Assembly: GCA_950022655.1 (NCBI GenBank)
Contig: OX465579.1
Span: 133,642,118-133,706,117 of the forward strand
Direction of reading: 5' to 3'
Length of the DNA: 64,000 bases
Source: Alentia gelatinosa
Lineage: Eukaryota > Annelida > Polychaeta > Phyllodocida > Polynoidae
Shown here: one piece after another, positions 1 through 11,250 of the stretch
Numbering within the stretch: the stretch's first letter is position 1
Layout: the number at the start of each line of letters is the position of its first letter
Notes under the pieces: generated by a model
What the model was told of the DNA's origin: nothing
Databases searched by the model: none
Seen by the model: only the letters and a program-made list of their open reading frames with translations
Made by a program: the position numbers and the translations under genes

Positions 1-117
1 CTGCTCACCACCACGCGTAACGAATTATCACCGTGGATATCGCATTATCCACAGCAACTACCCGGACAACGGAAACGGAGTAACTCCGGAGTGAATAATA
101 ATGACCGTTTCATTCGG

Positions 118-145
118 TATTTATATATATATATTAATCATATAT

Positions 146-197
<52 letters not shown>
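118..197. repeat. AT-rich microsatellite, mainly (TA)n
   Basis: This is a nearly pure TA dinucleotide run with two short interruptions (TTAATC and AATAA) in its left part. It codes for nothing. It is one of three long TA tracts in the window; the others lie near 44.6 and 54.0 kb. Confidence 0.95.
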
Positions 198-202
<5 letters not shown>

Positions 203-3200
203 CCTATATGCATATATTTGTATACAGTTTCTTAATATGATATTTGAGCCCCTGATACATTGCTATTCATTCATCGAACTATTCATTTCCATGGCACTGA
301 TAGTGCTTTCTGTGAGAGAATCGGTGAGGCTCTATAGGTCGGTGCTTGGTAAGTATCCGGTCTGACAACTTCCACCAGAATGCGTTGACTGAAAGGCTTC
401 TCTGTGATATACAATATCCATGACTAGCCTTTGTCTATCATATCGGTGATCGAACTGGATCTGCCCTCACACTGTTTTAGCTATCAAAGGTTGTAATGGT
501 GTCACACTGCTCATGGAAGGGTCGACGTTTAAGAAACTGATCACCGATATTCCATTTTGCCGTAAGAAACCACAATTATTTGGTACATATTTCATTGTGG
601 CATTCTTTATCTTATTGAATGGAATAAGAAGGTATTTGTTTCGAAAATATGTGAAATATGTGAAATCTCATTATGATTCCTCCTTTGCTCAGTCACAGCA
701 GGTATGAGGACACTAGACGGGGTGACTGAGTCCACTATTGACATCGCCGATGTTAGGAAAAAGCATTTCTTCGTGGCTCCCTAGACATACAAAGCAATGT
801 TATTGCTGGGTAGATCGTATGTTTTTAGACTAATCACCTGTATTGAAGTTGTACACTTCACAATACCTCCTGCCTTTCGTATGTACATAATATAAGCTAA
901 ATGCCTACAGGTTTGCCCTCCATTATGACGGCAATATTCTGAAAACTAAACTACAATAAGGGTACATCAGGTAGTAAATGGTCTTTGTTTACGTTTTTAC
1001 CATATATTGGAGAGGATAATCGCCTTGCCGGTTATGTCGGACAGAAATTGATGATGGTCTTCTAATAAATGGCAAAATATAATCAAAGGTTATTCAGTAT
1101 TCAGTCCATGGCTATTATCTGACAATGGGGAATATCATACCCATCCGTACTGATGAATCTGTATAGGACGTCTTTTTATCATTGGTCTCAAAATTCATCC
1201 TCATTTCCAACCATTTCGAAAATTGACATTATTCATATCAAGAAGTTCTAACATGAAACAATGACTTTTAAAGGTACATGACGATTACTATTGGTTCATG
1301 AATTCGTTTTGGAAGTTGACTAAAGGAATTTTACTGTAATGTTTACTGTGCAATGCATGACACATAAATTGTTCATATGAATGTAACTATTACTCCGCCA
1401 ATCTACCTATCGATTCATTCGTTTGCATCAATGAGGTCAATGTACGACCAATTAGCTCCTCCTCCCGCCCTTGATGATCACTCAGATGAACTAAAACAGT
1501 TCTGCTGTTTCTTAGAACGTATCATCGGTCGCTCACTAATTAGGTCCTTGAGGCGTAGGGTTCTCGAGTAATGATACAAGACCTGACCGAAGATCAAGAG
1601 GAACTGTTAGAGTCTACGGTACGGCTGTAGACTCAGAGGGAATACCAGAGACTGAGAGACAGAAGACTAAAAATCGTAGATGAATATTAGAAACTGCCAG
1701 ATGTACTATAGGTGACTATCACAGAAATTCCATAAGATAAAGACAAGACATGACTGTAGACCACATAAAACTACTAGATGGTGTCAGAGACTAAAGAGAA
1801 TATCAGAGATAAAAGCAGACTAAAAGAGAGGGCCAGAGACCGTGGGTGACTATAAGGTAGGACAGGACCATTGGTAATTAATACAGATGGCCAGAAATTA
1901 AGGGGAACTAGTTATACGTGCTGTGGATTAGGGATAACCATCGTTGCAGGTATGACTAAACAAATGCTATATTTATATTTGATAAACGGGCGTGGAATTC
2001 CGAAAGTGAACAATCAAAATCTTAGGTTTCATCCAGGCATTTGTTCATTTTCTCTTACCCACCTGGTACTTCTACACCACCCTATGTAGAATCCAATTAA
2101 GTCAAGTAGCATTGGGCCAATGAGGTTCTTGGCATGTAGTGATTGATCATGGTTAGCTATGAACTAGCAACCCTGGCCCTCTGAGCTGAAACACTATTCA
2201 CAGAGTGAGTGCAGAGTGCATGATTAAACATGACAGCACGGTATGCGGCGTATATATAGAGATGGGGACATTAAACACACTGTTGTCGTCCTGAGATTTG
2301 CAATCAACTACAACTCACTGCGGTTATGCCGGGCCATACTTGAAGAGTAACAGTTACTTTACGTGCTAGCTTTGTGAGTAATCTCAGTAAGATAACAGGT
2401 TAAAAATAGCGCACTCGTGCTGTCATGGATTCCTGCTCTATTTTTCAAGGTGAAAATTTCCGTGAACTATTGAACGAATGAATTCTGATTATATGAGCAA
2501 CATGATGTGTTTTACTTTCCTCATCAGTAATATATGTGAAATCAGAGGGTATACCCAAATGCCGATGACAGTGAAACAGTGTTGAAAGATGGTGACAATC
2601 GTGACTGCCCAAAGATCCTACTGACTAATTCTTCATTGAATCACCCTTGGAAAGATCTATTCTGTGTTATAGTTTAGCATATCTAGCATATTTAAGATTA
2701 AGGTCATGAACCTACATGGTTGTAAACAAACGCAGTTTTATTTACCGTTGTTTGGAAAAAAGCTTTCGTACACTATTTGCGCATTATATACGGATGGTGT
2801 ACGTTCAACAGGTTTATACAGACTGTATGAAACATAGCTATAATGTCTGCTTAGAAATAATTAAGATTAGTCTATGCATTATATAGAGACAAGTTTCATT
2901 TACTCTGCTTCTCTATATTTCCTAAAGATTTCCCTTCAAATGGCCTGTACAGTTACTTCCTGAATATAACAGTGCTTTCTATTGTTCCTGTACAGCAGAA
3001 TTACGTAGGTAATCTTTTCTTGTCAAAGCACACGCTCCAGATCGTCAAACTTCATTACCTGAGGTAGCACAGACATATCTATAGATCCTGCGCAGCTGTT
3101 GGTTTGTAAGGTACCGTTTCTAACATTTTACGATGAACATTCCAATTTATAGTGACGTATTTTTAGCTATCCTAATTAGAGATGGAAACGTAAGGTTAAA

Positions 3201-4063
3201 AATAAATGCCAGGATCTAATGAGCTTCCCTGAGATATGAGGAGTCCTGTATAAATACATACATAAACTGGTCCAGGTACAGTATTACAGTTTTATTTAAA
3301 ACTGCCATATAGCAAATGTATCCTTTGACGGCGAGGATATCTTGCATCCTTTACTAGCAGTTGATGAAAACATTATTCATTCTTGATTCTCAGCTACGCT
3401 CCTCTAAAGGTTATGTATCTCATTCTAAGCGATTCGCGCAGATATGATATGCTGTATCAAACGTGTTTCTAGGATTTCTCTTTACAGAAAACTATTCTAG
3501 ATGGAGCTGAATCAAGCTTCCTCCACCGTTACCATTACAGAATATTTTCTAAGTATATCTAAGGGAACTATTTCCTAAATATTAATTTTGACCTGCACTG
3601 TGACCAATTAATAAACACTAAAATGTGTCATGCTGATGCCATCTGCGGACAACCAGATTCTATTGAAGATACTGAGCCAGTCTCACATATACTGCAATAA
3701 ATTAAAGTCTTTTCCAGTTCCATATATGGTTTACAGGATTATATCTCGGCATCCGAGGGGTGACAATCATTATGTGCATGAATAATTAAATCCGGAAACG
3801 TCCTTGAACACTCTGAATCTTGAACTGGGTTACGGTAGTAAAAGGGGCACCGCTGGCATTTGAAGGTCAGACTGTATCTGGGTTACTATGGCCGGCTGGG
3901 ATGTGGGCAGGGAGAGGGCCTCGAATGCCCGGACGCTGGTCGGTCATTGCCATGCATGGGATCTCGATTTCCGGATCAATATAGGCACCGGGTGGCTCAG
4001 ACTTTATTGAGGGGGCGGTTGAAGGCGGGGACGGGTGCTATGTGCGGGGCCGATGAGTAGATA
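198..4063. other. gene-free stretch, no recognisable feature
   Basis: I see no supported gene here. Short open frames occur in all phases but lack splice context or family motifs. Around 1560-1860 the DNA is a degenerate purine-rich stretch with many AGACT/AGAGAC words, which looks like an eroded tandem repeat. GC content rises at about 3840-4060 without any coding signal I can defend. Confidence 0.5.
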
Positions 4064-4102
4064 AGGGTTAGGGTTTCTACTCATGGTTAGGGTAGGGTTG
4101 GG
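4064..4102 (+). repeat. degenerate telomere-like TTAGGG words
   Basis: GGGTTAGGGTTT, then GGTTAGGGTAGGGTTGGG, occur within about 40 bases. TTAGGG is the usual metazoan telomere unit. There are too few copies for a true interstitial telomere array, so this may be chance or a small healed remnant. Confidence 0.35.
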
Positions 4103-4558
4103 ATATGGTTGGAAGTAGTGACATATGTGGAATGGTAATGAATTTACAACCTTGGTGGTACTAATACATCGGGTAAGTTTCAAATAGAAAAAAACCGATA
4201 ACAATTGATCTTATTGTGTTCTCTGGGGTGTTCTCGTTACTTAAAAGGATAAGTCTTTGTGGAAGATAGTCCAACAAGGCGATTTTTTCAATGAGTATTT
4301 GGGTATATATACTTGTTTCATTAGATACTCATACCAGTTTTGGATTTCTGCACAAGGCATTGTCCTTTATTACAGTTGGACAAGCTTCAATAAATCAGGT
4401 CACTATTGAACAACGCGACTGGAAGGGAAGATCATCAACGCAACTGCAAGGAAATCCTTGCCGGTATTGCCCTAAAAATCGTAATTGTAGTCGATGATTC
4501 AGTAACGCTCTTTATCCTATCCCTAATAAAAAACGCCATAGGCTTAACATGGGATTTG

Positions 4559-4779
4559 TTTATGTCACGGGTAGTGACATAAAGTGTTGTTTATGCCACT
4601 ACTTTCTGATACTGAAAAAATATGATAACGGGGTAGGATAAAATCTAGACGCCACTCGTTTGAGTTTGAGCTTATTTATGCCACTCATTTTGTTGGCTCC
4701 GTAATTTCACTCGTCTTCGACTTTATGGAGCCAACAAAATGTGTGGCATAAATAAACTCAGACTCAAACTCGTGACGTC
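4559..4779. mobile_element. inverted-repeat (MITE-like) locus with TTTATGYCAC motifs
   Basis: Two nested structures are visible. A short hairpin pairs TTTATGTCAC (4559-4568) with GTGACATAAA (4574-4583) over a 5-base loop. A larger foldback has 53-base arms at 4648-4700 and 4727-4779 with only a few mismatches and a 26-base loop. The word TTTATGYCAC or its complement occurs five times in about 200 bases. No transposase frame is present, so this is inferred to be a non-autonomous DNA-transposon remnant. Confidence 0.6.
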
Positions 4780-5161
4780 TCTTGATATTATTTTAGAAAC
4801 TCACCCCTGAACGTTCATATGCATATACATTCCAGTTGAATCATTTCAGACTCGATTATAGAGGATATATGGACTGGGTGTTTGCCCACGTAAGTCTTCT
4901 GCTCTACACTCATTTATCACATTGTGGGATCTTCTCTATTTGCCCTCTCACCCAACCTCTGTGATATTATATCATGCCATTTTCACATTACTTTCACCAT
5001 ATCAGTACCTGACATAACGTCTGCTGGCAACCCTCATTACTCTTATCTGTACCATGGAATTGCCTTTTGGTAATCTAACTTTCCGACCAGAATAAATTGC
5101 CATCCTTGCTTTTATCACTGAAATATAGCTGTAGTATGTAATGCCCAGTATCGTACTATGT

Positions 5162-5310
5162 GAAACCATAGTTATGGTGACAGTACGGGGTAGATTTATG
5201 AGTTGTTTCGGAGAAATTCGTTCTGAACGAGCCGGCACGGCGAGTTCAGAACGAATTTCTCCGAAACAACGAGTAAATGTACCCCGTACTGTCACCATCA
5301 CTATGGTTTC
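5162..5310. mobile_element. foldback element with 67-bp arms
   Basis: Arms at 5162-5228 and 5244-5310 are reverse complements over 67 bases with about 5 mismatches, three of them clustered mid-arm. They flank a 15-base GC-rich loop. Because the arms mirror each other, similar peptide frames appear on both strands; these are a by-product of the palindrome and not genes. The arm sequence is unrelated to the neighbouring foldback at 4648-4779. It is probably a MITE or foldback-type non-autonomous transposon. I see no clear target-site duplication. Confidence 0.7.
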
Positions 5311-7232
5311 ATATTATTATATACCTTAATTCGTTCTTAGATAGCTAAAACTGACCGTAATTCGATGCCAAAGTCACATTTTACAACTCGCAAAGACGAT
5401 GTGTACGTCAGCAGACATACCGGAAGTTGATAATCGGAAGTGATCACTGCGCAGCCGCGCATACATTATATCGCCGCATACATTACTGTTCGTTCACCCT
5501 GCTACGCTCGATCATCCCGTTGGATAGCTGTACTCGAGCGATGCAGTGTATGACACGGGTTTTGCATTTGTTGACATCGACGAGTTGCCCGCTCGGCCCG
5601 TGAACGTATCTAAATCGATATTTCTCGCATATCTAAGCTATCTAAAGTGTATCACGTAATTCGTTATCGCATTCCACCTCGAAGTTTGATGTATTTTCGC
5701 ACTAATTCGCTCTGTGGTTACTGTACAACGCCACAGAACTCGCGAAGTGAAGGGATCTGTCATTTTTGAATCTTGCGCCTAGAATTCTGTTGTCGGCCTC
5801 TCGACCAATCAAAATGCGTTATTTCTTCAAAGGGTGCAGTCTGTCAGTCAAAGCGTGCAGGTGAGGCTCAAAGGATGCAGTCTGTTAGTCAAAGGATGCA
5901 GTCTGTTGATACCCAAAGGCACCGGTACAAAGAATCACGGCATACAGTGCATTCTGTGTACGATAACTGTACCCCTAGGAGCAGGATGTATTTACTCTGA
6001 CTTTGTGCATAGGTATATAATAATATGTTATACCTAGCCTACCTTGATCAAAGGCCTTACAACATAAGCATTACAGAGAGGGTTCTCTCCTTCTGCGAAC
6101 CTGTTTAGTTCTCTTGACAACGTGATATAATTCTGGTTACCGTTTGTATATATATAATTGGAAAATACCCAAACATGAATCTATACCATGATGTTCTTTC
6201 TGGCAGTACTATCTACTCATCGGCCAGATGTAGGCTGTATTTGGGTCCAGAGTCACGGAGAGCCAGCTTATCGGGAGTAAAACCGACTATATGGAACCGA
6301 GGACATCCCCTCCCAAGATGGGTATCGCTCATGGGTGTCGTATATCCTTAGCGCAAAATGCATCGAGTTGGTGCTTAAGAACATATTTACCCTTTGCCTG
6401 TCTTTCCCCAAGTTTCACTCACACATGTAATTTCTAATTATGAACCTGATACGTCTCTTCGAATTTTCTTGGATATATATACCTATGCCATTGTTATTGT
6501 CGTCTGAGGAAACCACCGATCATGGCATTTCGCACCGCCGACCGATTATGCGACACATTTAGTGCAATAAACGTCAGGTGGAAACAGAAATGCAGTCACA
6601 AGGCGAACCACCGATCGACTTTTGTACAACGTGAAAACATCACGATCATACAATGCTTTGCATTTCTAAGGCATTTATCCTGTAGTGGATCCACTTCTTT
6701 TCGGAGCACATCATCGTGAAGTCTCCTATATCTCCCATTACGACCAATTACTCTCTGTTAGCTGTTCGCCACGGAAACTGTCTGCTATGACCTAATTCTG
6801 CAGTGATAAGTAATTGTATCTGTAGAACCGGATAGTCAGTATCCCCTGTCATCAGGAAACAATAGAACCCGACAATGAACAGAGCACACTTCGCCAGAAA
6901 TTACCATCCTTTGTCTCCTGTTACCAGGAATCTGGGCCGAGCTCGCATAACTAGACTCATTATGAAGGTTTCTGCCTTGAGGGCATATACACTCTGATTC
7001 TAGGTTAAGATTACTACAGGTATACAAGAAAAAAAGATGTACTTGTGACAAATAGAACCAGTTTAATTTTTTATTCCCGAAATCTTTTCTATCTTTAATT
7101 AGCTTCTTTTATCTTCTTTTATCTATTCTTATAGATAAAACTTGTTACGAAGCCCTTTTTATAGAGATGTGATCGTCACGTTTCATTAAACACTGGTCGT
7201 GAATTCTCATACCTTTGAATAATGTCCTAAAG
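5311..7232. other. gene-free stretch; possible regulatory patch at its left end
   Basis: No gene is supported. At 5400-5480 there are two ETS-type cores (ACCGGAAGT at 5419-5427 and TCGGAAGTGA at 5434-5443) followed by the GC-rich TGCGCAGCCGCGCA, which partly resembles an NRF-1 site. That combination is common in housekeeping promoters, but no first exon can be recognised downstream. At 5836-5905 the words AAAG(G/C)(A/G)TGCAGTCTGT recur three times as a small direct repeat. The rest is plain AT-rich DNA. Confidence 0.35.
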
Positions 7233-7260
7233 GACCAGATGACCTAAAGGTTATCTGGTC
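7233..7260. repeat. short hairpin, 12-bp stem
   Basis: GACCAGATGACC (7233-7244) pairs with GGTTATCTGGTC (7249-7260), with one mismatch and a TAAA loop. Its role is unknown; it lies just left of a C10A19 homopolymer pair. Confidence 0.6.
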
Positions 7261-7297
7261 AGGGCATGTACAACATACGACCCAGGAGCAAAAATCA

Positions 7298-7326
7298 CCC
7301 CCCCCCCAAAAAAAAAAAAAAAAAAA
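7298..7326. repeat. homopolymer pair C10 then A19
   Basis: Ten C are followed by nineteen A, then an AT-rich decay. The A-run could be the relic of a retroposed poly-A tail, but no source gene is visible to its left. Confidence 0.9.
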
Positions 7327-7426
7327 TAAAAGAAAATAACGAATCATTTAGGAATGAAAGGATTAAAGCTGAGGTGACTAGAGTGATTGGCGAGGGGAAT
7401 TTTATTTCAAAACAATCAGCAGGGAC

Positions 7427-7979
7427 CAAAAAGCCCCTAAAAGGGGAAACACACTGTACGATTTCGTTCCCACCAATTAACTCCCTAAATCGGAAGGGCA
7501 TTTTAACTTGTCTCAGGCGAATTTGCGCTTGGCATCGACCATCACAGCAGGATTTATAGGTAGGGGTGGAGGTCATTAGTGTGAATTTATCTTAAGCAAA
7601 TTCTGTTCACACTGGACGACTGACTTCCGATTTTCTCGGAAATTCGAGGCCACAGATAAAGGAACAAGTAATAAATCTCAGTATATGGGAGTTAAATCGG
7701 TGAGCTGGTCTCAGCATTTCTTAAACTCCGTTGTCGGCGACAACGGGAAGGAACACGTTCCTTAATTTATCGCTCCCGATTTCGGAACATTGGACTGCAG
7801 TTTGTCGGCGACAAAGGTACATCGCCACGGGTGGGATTTCCAAATCTTAGGCAAATTACTGTAGGGGGGTGCCACACTGGCCGACACATTTTCTAGGCCT
7901 CGCCTGAGCTTACGATTGTTCTTTGTCGCCGAGAAAGGAACATTCATGTTCCGAAATCGTACAGTGTGTATGGGCTTTA
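7427..7979. mobile_element. non-autonomous DNA transposon with terminal inverted repeats
   Basis: An 18-base perfect inverted repeat, ACACACTGTACGATTTCG at 7449-7466, recurs reverse-complemented at 7952-7969. The AAAGCCC words just outside each copy are also inverted, so the true termini probably lie about 10-20 bases further out. The interior has no transposase. It carries several short palindromic words built on GTCGGCGAC (near 7734, 7804 and 7922) and a GTGTGAA...TTCACAC inverted pair near 7580-7612. Open frames inside are short and mirrored on both strands. The superfamily cannot be assigned without its target-site duplication. Confidence 0.65.
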
Positions 7980-9865
7980 AGTGGATGGTACAACCACCAA
8001 AGAAAATAACTACCCACGAAGGCTAGCCTAACAAACACCTGAAAAGACCAGAAGGTCGAAACTATTACGCGAGAGAACTATCACAAAGGATAGAAATGAA
8101 TAAAACTAATCCGCATACCGGAACGCGTAAGCCGTACAGGTCACTTGCTTGATGGTGGCGTAGGCTACTACTTCTTACACAAATAATCATAAAATGCCTT
8201 GATGGTATCAAATCTAGATTAGGAAGTTATAGCGTTAGAGATCAATTGATACATGATGGTGATACCTTTCACTAAAAGACATTAAATAAAAGGTTCGATT
8301 CCCTCCTTTCAGAGGAAAATTCGAATGGAATTGTCAGAGACAAACTTACAATTGTGTAATAATAACACATATTTCTAACAGCAAGAGAAACAGTCAAAAT
8401 CTGAGAGTTGAGACTATGTTGTAAACACTGGAGTCATGTCAGCTTAAATATAGCTTATGGTATATGGGTATATATATGGTATTATCAACTACTCTATCTC
8501 TGTACTATGGGGCTGTTCCAAAAGATAAGAACATATTACACTCTACAAAACCACACACCCGTTTGCAGCACCACACACCCTATATTACTGAGAGAAGACA
8601 CTTTATCCTGACTACAGGAGACAAATGGTTATAGGTAGGATTGAGCGTGTCAGACTGTAAGGCGAGGGATCTCTCTCACTGCGTCTCTATGGTGTCCTCC
8701 GAATGCTTTAAAGCTCCTGATGTGAACACCGGTATGCAGGGCAGTAACCGGGCGATAATTTGTCAGTTCTGCTTTGAGGGTAGCGCGAGATTATCATATT
8801 CGGCAACAAGGTTCAACTGGTACCTTCCCATTCCGCTTACTATATCTTCAGGAATGATATTTGTACAAGTACCTCTTTCGTCACCGTCTATTTTACTATA
8901 GATATTGTTAGAGACCTATACGACTAATTGTTGGAATGAACTGATGGGTAACCTGGTTGCACAAGGTACCAAGAAGATCCACAGCCATGAGTGCACAACC
9001 TGAAAGACTCCCATCCCTGGCTTTGTATTGGTCAATATTGGGAGTATCCCCTTCCCGGTAAAGTTTGCAGTAAGGTGACTAGGAAGAATACCAATATCGT
9101 CAATTCAATTTGGAACCTTGAGTGAGCCCTACATATTAATGAGGAACTGCATCAAGACCTGGAGGAGGTAAAGGTCCACCACGTGTTCTGGTTAAAAGCT
9201 ATATAATCTCACTTGTTTTGATTAGATACGGAATTCCACAGGGCTTCACCTCATGAAATCACTACACTACCAAAACCTGTGGCTTTCCCCCACCTTCTGT
9301 TGATTGAGTGCAGTTCAGATTTGATATCCCCTTGTCTCAAAGACATTAGAATATTAGAAAATATGTAAATACTAACCAAAATACATATAAAATTTCGTTA
9401 TTTGCCATCATGACACCATGGCGCATAGCTTTTTCCTCGGGACGTCATCACTGAATACGACAGAACAACCGTGTTACACTTCTTTTTACTTTTTAAATTT
9501 TTTTTCTTGTATTTTAGCTGGAGGTAAAGCTCGGATGTGCCTATTTCCGTTTTGCTCCATGGAAGTTACATGCACAATATAATATAAGAATGGTCAAAGT
9601 AGTACAATCAAATCCTTGAGTCCCTGAGTAAACATGGAGGGATTTAGGTATGGCAAAAAGGCTCAGAAACTAGTATGTCTGCCTCAATGCACCAAAATTA
9701 CTACTGTCCTTATGGATTTTCCTAGTGGGTGTACGGGGCAGTATGTATGACAACTTTTATGCCTCGTTTTAGCACCTCTGCAGTTAGAGTAAAAGTCCCT
9801 CATTTATCCCATCGTACAGGATATGCCCATATTCTATATACAAGAGAACCTTTGATTTAGGCCTG
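7980..9865. other. gene-free stretch, nothing recognised
   Basis: Only short frames without splice or family support. A B-box-like word (GGTTCGATTCC at about 8292) is not flanked by a pairing T-stem or an acceptor stem, so it is not a tRNA gene. Confidence 0.5.
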
Positions 9866-10142
9866 ACGTCCACCTACTATGATAGAAATTCAGACCTACT
9901 GATATGGCACCGATACAAAAACAAATATCGGAGACATATCGGGAAGGTGCAAAATCGTAGACATATGTCTAGACATGACACTTCTCCACGCATCGTAAGG
10001 TTTTTTTCGGTGCCTAATCGCAGAAACGTGGTCAACTGCCCCGATATTAAGTTACCTTCCGACGCCATTTTGATTTATGTCGATTATTTATCGGGAGATG
10101 GATCGTAGACCATATCGGAGCCATATCGTAGTAGGTGGTCGC
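9866..10142. mobile_element. small MITE with 16-18 bp terminal inverted repeats
   Basis: GTCCACCTACTATGAT at 9868-9883 is matched by the reverse complement at 10125-10140 (GACCACCTACTACGAT), with two mismatches. The 270-base interior is non-coding and repeats the words ATATCGG and ATCGTAG on both sides, as sub-terminal repeats often do. Similar ATCGTAGACC and CGATA words recur near 36.1 kb, hinting at other decayed copies. There is no transposase; target-site duplications are not obvious. Confidence 0.6.
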
Positions 10143-10339
10143 CGCGCCTTACATATCATTACGGATTATTTCGCTGTCAGATATTTACAAATGTAAGCTA
10201 AGATGTTAGTTTGTGTTCAGCTCTGCTGACTAGGTCCCATATATGCATACTGAAATTGAGCCTAGTGTTGAACGTGGCTAAGCCTTCGGAACGAAAAAAT
10301 CATGAAAACCGAAATTGAACCTAGGATCTAATTTGATCC

Positions 10340-11250
10340 CTAAGTAGTCAAAACGAAGACTTCCTCAAGCATTTGATTGTTTAAAAGCAGTGTCAGGTCA
10401 CTTTCAGACTGAGTTTGAGATGGAAGCCTAAACCTCAGGAACTCATACTTTTTTGTATTTACCATTAATCGATTGCTCGTACACCAATAACCAATTTGGG
10501 TTTGCGTTTTGCTCTCAGATTCCCTGATATCGGTGTGGTAAGTACAAAACAGCGTTGTCCGCATGACGCTTTAACCTACAGTGTCATAGCCCAACATCAA
10601 TGTTATAACTAAAAAGCAAGATCAAATATGGCCATGGTATTAAGCATTCAGGCCCAGGCTCTCCAAATTTACATTATTAGTGAAAGCGCACTGTGATCTT
10701 TTTGCAAGGTAGCTCTCCATCCATTTGGTAGTCGCAGGATGTAATCCGATGTTTTAAAGTTTTTTGGTAAGTAAAATATTATGGTGGACGACCATATCAA
10801 TGGCTATGAAGAAATCCAAAGAAAACGCAAGAGTGACTTTCCTGTTGTTCATTTTTATGAAAAGATCATCAGTGAGTTGAGCTGCTGTAGTTATCATGGA
10901 ATGATCTTTGCGGAACCCTCCTTAATTATAGTTAAGGATTTTATTATCTTCAATATAACGATTAATCTTCTGGTGTGCTAACTTTTCTAGCACCTTTCCT
11001 GGAATCAGTAGGAACGACACAGGTCATAGGTTAGTAACTTTAGTTTAGATATCCCCTTGCTTCGGAAGTGGCACAACCGCCGCTTTCTTCCAATCTTCAT
11101 GGAAAATCCCAGAGCTCAGTGAGACATTGAATAAGTGTGTAAATTTGGAATCAGAACAGACATTCAGTCTTGAAGACAGCAGCAGAAACAAATTCAATGG
11201 CGGGTGATTTGTTTACATTGATTTCATAACTAACGTCGATATCCTCGTCT
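10340..11250 (-). pseudogene. decayed non-LTR retrotransposon reverse transcriptase
   Basis: Read on the minus strand in shifting frames, the segment shows the ordered blocks of a LINE reverse transcriptase. They are NKSPxIEF near 11,215; WKKAAVVPLPKQGD (11,050-11,092); PGKVLEKLAHQKIN (10,950-11,003); GGFRKDHS followed by LTDDLF (10,860-10,921); the AFSLDFF...AID block (about 10,790-10,850, normally LDLxKAFD); WMESYLAKRSQ (about 10,689-10,725); the catalytic box (10,542-10,565); and CTSNRLMVNTKKYEFLRF (about 10,420-10,480). Frameshifts and stop codons separate the blocks. The catalytic YADD box reads HADN, so the second catalytic aspartate is lost. No endonuclease domain precedes it and the C-terminal part is lost. 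The order of motifs is diagnostic; the clade is not determined. Confidence 0.85.

Noticed and set aside
480..702. Open frame with a hydrophobic stretch, an upstream TTTTAG acceptor-like word and a CAG|GTATGA donor
   Set aside because: The splice words are common by chance, the acceptor has a weak pyrimidine tract, and the peptide shows no family motif. It remains a weak exon candidate only.
5002..5329. Two overlapping frames on opposite strands with similar peptides
   Set aside because: They mirror each other because the DNA is a 67-bp-arm inverted repeat; neither is a gene.
8285..8315. GGTTCGATTCC B-box-like word
   Set aside because: The flanks do not form a T-stem and no A box or acceptor stem lies at the right distance.
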